Of a stretch of 64,000 nucleotides of DNA, positions 55,100-62,500 are shown one piece after another; the stretch's first letter is position 1, and each line of letters starts with the position of its first letter. The translations under genes and the position numbers were made by a program. The notes beneath the pieces were generated by a model. The model ran no database searches, had not been told where the DNA came from, and saw only the letters and a list, made by a program, of their open reading frames with translations. Source of the stretch: Clostridiales bacterium (GTDB lineage: Bacteria > Bacillota > Clostridia > Lachnospirales > Lachnospiraceae); contig JAGZJZ010000009.1 in NCBI GenBank assembly GCA_018365455.1, forward strand, positions 62,001 through 126,000, given 5' to 3'.

Positions 55100-55783
55100 T
55101 TACTGGAACGCCAGCTGAAAATTAGTATATCGGTTCAGAGAATTATCTCCTTCCTGAATAAATTCCCAGGTCTCCTTATAGGTTCCGTCCACCGCCACCC
55201 GGTTTTCCCCCAGGAACTGGATAAATTCTTCCGGCTTTCCTTCGAACTGTTCTGCAAAGGTGTCTGAGTACTCCCATTTTTCTTCGCTGGTAAACTCCCG
55301 CAGCTCATTAAACAGAACATGCTCCAGATTGCAGGACATATAATAAATGCGGTAGGGCACTTCATTAATTTTACCGGTAGCGGATAATTTATATAATAAT
55401 TCTGACTTCAGCTCATTGCGCTTGATCAGAGATCCCACATTAGATGTTTCAATATGGTCCGTATAGTAAACAGTGGGACCGGACTTTTTCTGTACTACAT
55501 TTTTGGCGTCCACAAAAGCTCCGTCCAGATCAGACAGGTGAATTACCTTCAGGATATCTTCCTCCGTATACCGGTATTTTGTTTTGACCTCTTCCATACA
55601 TGCGTTAATTTTTTTAATGATGGTATCTGAGTCCACACTCCCCCGCGCAGTAATATCTCCGTGAATTACATGAAACTTAACCTCGCTGGCTGAGAAAAAT
55701 TCCTGCATGATAGATCCGATTGCTCCTTCATCGCTGGGGCCTTCCACGATAAAAATAATTACTTTTTTCTCTTTATCTGGCAT
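55100..55783 (-). CDS. TOPRIM-like protein paired with AAA15-type ATPase
   Basis: About 227 residues. Near the N-terminus a hydrophobic strand leads into FIVEGPSDE (TOPRIM-type catalytic Glu and acidic end), followed later by KVIHLSDLDGAFVDA, matching the TOPRIM DxD motif. The rest is helical and unfamiliar. TOPRIM domains in OLD, Gabija (GajA), PARIS (AriB) and RloB-type proteins cut nucleic acid, including tRNA. The ATG (55781-55783) overlaps the ATPase stop by 11 bp and has AGGGAGGG upstream, so the two are translationally coupled. The nuclease role is inferred from the motif. No similarity to carbohydrate genes is seen. It is an outlier within the glycan locus. Confidence 0.7.
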   Translation of the reverse strand: MPDKEKKVIIFIVEGPSDEGAIGSIMQEFFSASEVKFHVIHGDITARGSVDSDTIIKKINACMEEVKTKYRYTEEDILKVIHLSDLDGAFVDAKNVVQKKSGPTVYYTDHIETSNVGSLIKRNELKSELLYKLSATGKINEVPYRIYYMSCNLEHVLFNELREFTSEEKWEYSDTFAEQFEGKPEEFIQFLGENRVAVDGTYKETWEFIQEGDNSLNRYTNFQLAFQ

Positions 55784-57170
55784 TTGTAATTTCCCTCCCT
55801 GCTTTTCGAAATGACCTGGCAATCTTAATGCTGTCCGTATCCGTATAAATGCATTCCTGCTGCCCGCCTAAGGTGATGCTTCTGATATAGGCATCCCGCA
55901 GATTGAGGCTGTTTCCCGTATTCTGCATGCGGATATAGCGGTTGCCGGGATTGGCTGTGGAAAATAAAATACTGTCGTTCCCCAGCATCTCTAATGCTCT
56001 AAGATTGTGTGAAGTAAAGACCAGCTGTCCTTTTGCCCCCTTATTAAAGATGTCCAGCAGTTCACCCAGCAGGTATTCGTAGATTCCGGCATCCAGTTCA
56101 TCCACAACCAGGCAGATACCCGGATCACTGTAAGCCCGGATCAGTACATTTAAAATGGATATAATCTTAACAATACCATCGGATTCAAAGCGGATTGGTA
56201 TTTCGATATCACCACGCCTGGATGTCAGGTCTACCTTCCTTCCTATGCCGCCGTTTTCTACCAGCTGCTGCCCATAGTCCCGGATATCCAGTGTCATTCC
56301 AGGAATAATTGTGGCTAACACGATGTTGATTTCCCCCACGATCTGTTTTAGCAGTTCAAAACGGCTTTCTTCTACAAGGGTAGGCTCCTTTAAGGCAATT
56401 ACAAAATCTCCTCTGGTTGCAGACTTCCGGTCTGTTACACGAAAAGCTACCGGGAGCAGAAAGTCCGCACTGATGGCACCGGAATGAGAATCCCGGATGA
56501 CAAACAGATCCATCATGGCATAGTTATATAAGGACTGGATGATAAAGGCATAATCTAAGAAATTTACTCCGCTTTCATTGCAGAAGATCTCCCGGCTGGT
56601 TTCCCCAAAGATATAGGAACAGTTATGAATCTGGGCTACTTTCTTGGCAACGATCAGGTTGGTTCCGTTCTCGGCGTTTCCGCTGGTGACTTCCTCCAGC
56701 ATCTCTTTTGGGGTAAAGATACAATCCGCATCTTCAGTGGTATACTCCATAAACAGCAGATTTTCCTGAATCTCCCCCTGTACAATCCTGGCTGCGGATA
56801 AGGCCTCTCTGAAAATAACTGCGGTATTTTCTTCAGTTTTGCGAAACCAGATCTCATATTCCACTTCGAACTGCCTTTCCCTTCCGCTTACCAGAAACAC
56901 AACCTTAACTTTGGCATACTCCTGCCCGCTTGTAATATAATTGATCAGTTCCTCCGGGATGCTAAGCCCCATCATGATTTTCTGAACGTAAAAAAGAGAA
57001 TCAATTACCGTCGTCTTTCCCGAACCGTTTTGCCCGTAAATCCCCAATATTTCAGAATCATCCAGAACCAGACTCTGGTGTATCCGGGAAGGCATTTCAA
57101 CTTTTCCGTAAGTAGTATTTTTAATATTTTTTATTTCAACAGAATGTAACCGCACAATGATGTCATCCAT
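55773..57170 (-). CDS. AAA15/OLD-type ATPase, first gene of a two-gene cassette
   Basis: 465 residues. Walker A GIYGQNGSGKTT (about 43-54) follows an ABC/SMC-like N-terminal strand pattern. A long insert is followed by RFESDGIVKIISILNVL (position of the ABC signature/SxGT-type motif), Walker B ICLVVDELDAGIYEYLLGELL and an H-loop LVFTSHNLRALEML. This pattern is that of OLD/AAA15-like ATPases in antiphage or toxin systems; unlike OLD or GajA, the nuclease part is a separate overlapping gene. ATG with GGAGAG upstream. Its upstream neighbour is the GH101 gene, from which it is insulated by a terminator. Function in defence is inferred from this combination alone. Confidence 0.78.
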   Translation of the reverse strand: MDDIIVRLHSVEIKNIKNTTYGKVEMPSRIHQSLVLDDSEILGIYGQNGSGKTTVIDSLFYVQKIMMGLSIPEELINYITSGQEYAKVKVVFLVSGRERQFEVEYEIWFRKTEENTAVIFREALSAARIVQGEIQENLLFMEYTTEDADCIFTPKEMLEEVTSGNAENGTNLIVAKKVAQIHNCSYIFGETSREIFCNESGVNFLDYAFIIQSLYNYAMMDLFVIRDSHSGAISADFLLPVAFRVTDRKSATRGDFVIALKEPTLVEESRFELLKQIVGEINIVLATIIPGMTLDIRDYGQQLVENGGIGRKVDLTSRRGDIEIPIRFESDGIVKIISILNVLIRAYSDPGICLVVDELDAGIYEYLLGELLDIFNKGAKGQLVFTSHNLRALEMLGNDSILFSTANPGNRYIRMQNTGNSLNLRDAYIRSITLGGQQECIYTDTDSIKIARSFRKAGREITNAR

Positions 57171-57253
57171 GATTATCTCTCCTTGGGCATATGAATTATC
57201 TTACATTATCCCCTGTTCCAAGGGTTTGTATGCGGCACACTGCTTCTAAATGC

Positions 57254-57324
57254 AAAAAAGCAGAGCAGTGGTTCCCGGTGATAAACATTTTATGTTTATC
57301 AGTCTCGCGAATCACTGCCCTGCT
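57254..57324 (-). terminator. Intrinsic terminator of the GH101 gene
   Basis: The outer stem AGCAGAGCAGTG/CACTGCCCTGCT (57259-57270 and 57313-57324) encloses an inner hairpin GATAAACAT/ATGTTTATC (57280-57300 region). A run of T follows on the minus strand (57254-57259). It insulates the ATPase/TOPRIM pair from GH101 transcription. Confidence 0.88.
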
Positions 57325-57335
57325 AATGTTAGCTT

Positions 57336-57377
57336 AACATTGTTTTATTAACGTTGTTTTATTAACGTTGTTTTATC
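57336..57377 (-). repeat. Three tandem 14-bp units after the GH101 stop codon
   Basis: On the plus strand AACATTGTTTTATT, AACGTTGTTTTATT and AACGTTGTTTTATC follow one another without gaps. The third unit reaches the GH101 stop codon (57376-57378). Function unknown; probably slippage. Confidence 0.9.
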
Positions 57378-59525
57378 AACGCAATTTCACAGATAAGGTC
57401 TTGGAATATTTACTGTACACTTTACTGCTTCCAGCCTTTTTGTAACTACGAATCTTAAATTGGTACGTTCTGCCCTTTTTCAGATTTTTCTTTGTATATG
57501 CCGTAGTTTCTGCTGATACATTTTTTACCTTTTTAAAACCGTCTTTTCCGGTCTGCATATAGATTACAAATCCGTCAGCCTTCGATCCCTGTTTCCAGGA
57601 CAGCTTCACGCTTGTCTTGGAAGCTTTCTTAACGGAGAGTACCGGTTTTTTCGGTGCTGTAGCTGTCTTTAAAACTGCTGAATATTTTCCGTACAGCTTT
57701 TTACTTCCGGATATGGAATATGCCCTTACCCTGAATTTATACACCTCTGCGCGGCTTAAGCCTTTCACGGTGATATCGTTCTGACCTGTAGTCTTTACCA
57801 CACTCCACTTTCTCTTAGCCGGGTTATAGCGGCTTAATTCATAACCGCGTGCACCGCTGGTTTTCTTCCAGCTAAGCCTGATCTTACCGGTAGTCTGGTT
57901 GGATGCTTTTAATCCCGTTACCTTTCCAGGCGCCGTTATCTTTTTGAATTTTGCAGTATAAACGGTATCTTCATATACGGTCACGGTGTATTTCTCAGAT
58001 GTGGATACTTTTTTACCCTTTAAATACCATCCCTGGAACGTATATTTCGAAGACGGTTTTGCGGTTATGGTGACTCTGCTTCCCGAATCTACCGTTTTCG
58101 TTCCCACTGCCGTTCCGCCTTTTTCTGCTTTCACTGTTACCGTAACTTTTTGTGGTTTCGGCGCTTCTTTTTTAACAAACTTCGCTATATACAGGGTGTC
58201 CTGTAATGCATTTATCGTATAAACCGGTTGTGATGATACTTTCATATCCCCGATATACCAGCCTGCAAACTCGAAACCATCCTGAGCAGATGCCTGAATC
58301 GTTACAACTGCCCCGGCTTCCACGGTAGCGCCTCCCGTGGCGGTTCCCCCTGTTTCTGCCTGAACCTTTATGGTAATCATTTCTTTTGGTATTTCTTCAA
58401 AGTGCGCTGTATAAACTGCATCTTCCACAGCCACAACTTCCAGGCTTAAATCATCGGATACTTTTTGATCTCCCAAATACCAGCCTGCAAACCGGAAGCC
58501 TTCCTTCGGAGATGCCGTTATGATGAACAGGTCTCCTTTATTAACAATTCCGCCCTGGCTTACGGTTCCTCCGGGCTGAGCTTCTGTGGTAATCGTCACA
58601 GTTTCCGGCTGGGGCTCTTCAGCCTTTGTAAAACGAGCCACATAAGTCTCATTTTTAAGTGCTTCTACCTGATAGACCTCTTCTTTGGATTTATTAATGT
58701 TATTGAGATACCATCCGTCAAAAATATATCCTTCATCTGCAATCGCTGTAATGGTTACCATTGTACCTTTATCTACCGTTGCAGTTCCCTGCGCCGTTCC
58801 GCCTTCTGTGGCTTCTACAGTAATGGTGATCTGCTGTACCTCATTTTTCCTGAATCTGGCGGTATAAGTAATGTCCTCTGCTGCCTCTACTTCGTATTCC
58901 GGCTGATCCGATACTTTGGTTTCTCCTAAATACCAGCCGTCAAAGGTATATCCTTCCTTCGCCCGGGCGCTGATCAGAACTTTTTCTCCTGCATTCACGA
59001 CTCCGCCTCCGGATACGGTTCCTGCCTCTTCATCCTCTGACAGTACGGTAACCGTTACCTGTGCCGGGGCATCCTTTTTAAACTTCGCCGTATAAACTGC
59101 ATCTTCTGCCGCTTCTACTTCATATTCAGCTTCTTCGGATACCTTCACGCCTTCCAGATACCAGCCCTCAAAGGTATATCCTTCCTTCGCCTGAGCAGTA
59201 ATCGTTACCTTTTCTCCTTCTTTTACGGTACCGCCGCCGGATACGGTTCCTGCTGTTTCATCCTCGGACTGTACCGTAATCGTCACATCTTTTAAGTCAC
59301 GGATAAATCTAGCCACATAGGTGGTATCTGCTGTAATCTCCGGTGTCGTAAAGACAGGTTCCCCGCTTACTTTATCCTCTCCCAGATACCATCCGTCAAA
59401 GAGATATCCCGGATTCGCTTCTGCCGATAATACCGCTGTTCCGTTTGCCTCTACATCCGTAGTTCCTTCCACAGATCCGCCTTCTGCCGGGTCTGCCTGT
59501 GCAGTTACGGTATATTCCCCTTTGA
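57376..59525 (-). repeat. C-terminal stalk of GH101: seven InlB-B-type repeats plus two FN3 domains
   Basis: Seven repeats with GWYLxG cores and a YTAKF-type end, then two FN3 domains ending in a basic tail (SVKLR). Each repeat matches the repeat at the same position in GH31 better than its own neighbours (for example repeat 5 in both begins EPQPETV and contains VSDDLSLEV), indicating block duplication. Confidence 0.88.
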
Positions 59526-62500
59526 CAACGGTAAATACCGCCGTGCGAACCGCTTTCGCTCCGTTTACTTCCGAAACAGCACGGAGTTTTATAATTCCCG
59601 TTGAACCAACCCGAAGTTCGGTTCCGGATACGGTTGTCCCCGCCACTGCCTCTGCAATTTCAAATGAATAGCTGATATTTTCTTCTGCATGTCCGGGTTC
59701 TTCACATGGAAGCAAGATTCCTTTTGCAGATAATTCAACTGTTGTCTGATCCGCATTTTTTGGAATTACAATTTTACGATCGGCAAATACCAGATCCTGG
59801 AATGTGCAGCCGCAGGAAGATGGGGTAATAACCAGATTCTCATCTCCCGGCTCTTCCTTGTCAATTGCTTTGTAAAATGCCATATACTGCCCGGAGATAA
59901 ATTTATCTGCCGGATCTGACAGGTTGCCCATGGCATGGCGTACCCTCATCTGAATTCTTCTGGCATCTGTCGGGGTGAATACAGCTGTTTTCTTAACCGT
60001 ATCTGCCGCCCAGGTGATCTCTCCGCCCGGAATCTCCTGCCAGTCATCCTGGTCTGCCGTGGTACTGTAATACAATTTAAATTCTGTAATAATACCATTA
60101 TTGCCGCCGCTCTGCCTTGGCAGATAATCCAGCCTGCCTATTTTGCTGGTCTCTCCGAAGTCAAAGGTCAGTTTGTTGTTAATTCCCTTTGCCATATCGA
60201 TACCGCCGGACCAGTCACTGTGGTAAATATTATTGTCGTCCTTTAACATATTTGTAATCGGATATCCGGATTGTGTACTGTCTGCTGCTGCCGCTTTGAC
60301 TTCTGCTTTTTCATATTCATAGTTATTTCTCTGTGCCTGATAGATATAGAACTCACTTGCCGATATAAAAGTATTGTCCGCTAATGTGGCAGTTGCACGA
60401 AGCATCAGCCTGCGTGCTTTTATCAAAGAGAATTTAGCAGTTTTCTTAGAAGCATCCCCAGCCCAGGTTCCGCTTCCCTCCGGAACTTCCAAAAAGGCTC
60501 CTTCTTCATAGGTCCCTTCCTCTGCTTCGCTGTAATAGAGCTTATATCCGGTAATGATACCGTTTTTGCCCCCATCCTGCCTTGGAATGTATTCCAGTTT
60601 GCCAATCTCGTAGACTCCGCCCAGATCAATGGTAATTCCATTGTATTTGTCCTTGGAAATATCCGCCATAGGAGTGGAACTGGATGAACTGTATGCAGAA
60701 TGCCATTTAGTTGCCGTATCTCCATCTACCGCATTGCTTCCAGGTCCATCGACAGCCCCCGGTGTGTCACTTTCCTGGCTTTCCGCCACTGCGGTTAACT
60801 GGGAGCTTGGAATCTGCGTATAGGTGATTCCGCCTTCCTCCCAGGCAGCTGTCAGTGTCATGCTCCTGCCCGGCATGCTGTAAACAGCACCGGCCTCATA
60901 GGTCTTCTCTCCGTCACTCCAGCCGATAAAATCAAAATCTTTTCTGGTATAGGTATTTTCCGGAAGTACAATTGCCATGCCCTCTGTGGCCTTTATGTCT
61001 TTTGGATCTTCCCCGCTTACCGTTCCTTCTCCCGGGGCAAAGCTTAACGTATACTCCTGAATATCCTCATCCTTTCCTTCATTTACATAGAAGTTATCAA
61101 TGATATATTCGGAAGCGCTCTGCTTTGTAAGGTCAATATAATAATCATCGTAATCACCGGTTGTAAAAGCTGCTTTCGTGCTTTCTTTTTTAGCATAACC
61201 AGTACCGCCAAGGGGCTTAAACACAAGCACGGCATTTTTTGCATCTTCTGCTGCCAGAGCCTTGTCCGATTTTACACCAAGTGCAAATGCATTTGCGGCA
61301 GATGCCTTATAATCCAGCCCGACTGTATAAGTGGTATTGGGTTTCAGGCGGACACGGTGAGAAAGGGTCCTCATGTAGTCCCCATTTCGGATTTTCAGGG
61401 AGTAGTTCCCTTCGATTACATCGTTTGTGAGCCCACCGTTGATCTGGTTCATTTCGGATAAATGGCTTTGGTCTGATTCCGTAGAAACAAACGGACCGTA
61501 CTCCTGATCCACATTTTCAAAATCTTCAAAGAAATAATGGTCTCCCTGATCTGTCAGCGTAACAGGAATAACCCGCACATCATCAATCATAACCGTGGAG
61601 GTTTCACTTCCTGCATCAGCTTTGATTTTAATCACAGCCGTTGTCTGTCCTTCCGGTACCGTAAAGGAAAGTTTTACTCTCTGGAAATACTCTCTGTACT
61701 TATCAGTATGATGAACTCCATAGATTACATTGGAACTGTCTATATAGTTTTCAGCAAGCTTTGTTCCCTTCCCATCTTCTATGGATAAATGCACCTTTCT
61801 TCCCTCAGAGGTACGAATCCATGCAGAAGCTGAGTAGCTCTGTCCCGGCGTAAGCCCGGTCATTTCCTGGCTGATTCCGCCTTCCTCACTTCCTGTAATC
61901 TGAATCATGGTATTTCCAATGCTGGTATCGGTAAATGTTACCTTTGGATTATCATTGATATTACTCCATCCGTTACCAAAAGTATGGCTGTCAAATCCCA
62001 TATCTTTTACCAGGCTTCCTGTGCTCCAGTCATAGGCTGCCATATCCGGAATCTCTACTGCCGCATCTCCCGGATAGATCACATATCCCTGACGGGCGTC
62101 CGCAGTTAAGGAGATGGTTTTGTCTGCACCCACGCTTAATACCTGTTCCTCCGTCTTCCCTGTAGACGTGAGTTTATACAGCTTCACATTAGAGTAATTC
62201 CATCCCTGGGGCAGCGTCCAGCTGGTTGTTCCTCCTGCTTCATTATAGTGATAGATCTTTTCCTGTCCATCGATTGTCCATGGAATGAAGATTTTATTTC
62301 CGGATGCCACTTCATGCCCATTCAGGCTGATTACATTTTTTCCGTTTTTCATTTCGGTTACAACTTCATTGTTACTGCCTAACACAGCCTTATCATTATT
62401 CGTCCACTGGCTGATGGGGTACTGTGCCAGGAAACGGTTGGGCAGAACATTTGTAAAAAAGTCCCTCATAGTAGCATAATAATCGTCTGCTCCCTGCCAT

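Noticed and set aside
55784..55822. A longer start for the TOPRIM-like gene
   Set aside because: The ATG at 55781-55783 has AGGGAGGG at good spacing and leads directly into the first TOPRIM strand; the extension is just ATPase sequence in another frame.
57986..59671. Regularly spaced similar DNA segments that might suggest a CRISPR array
   Set aside because: The spacing is about 210-230 bp and the segments encode InlB-B-type repeats in frame, so this is protein repeat structure. No cas gene is present.
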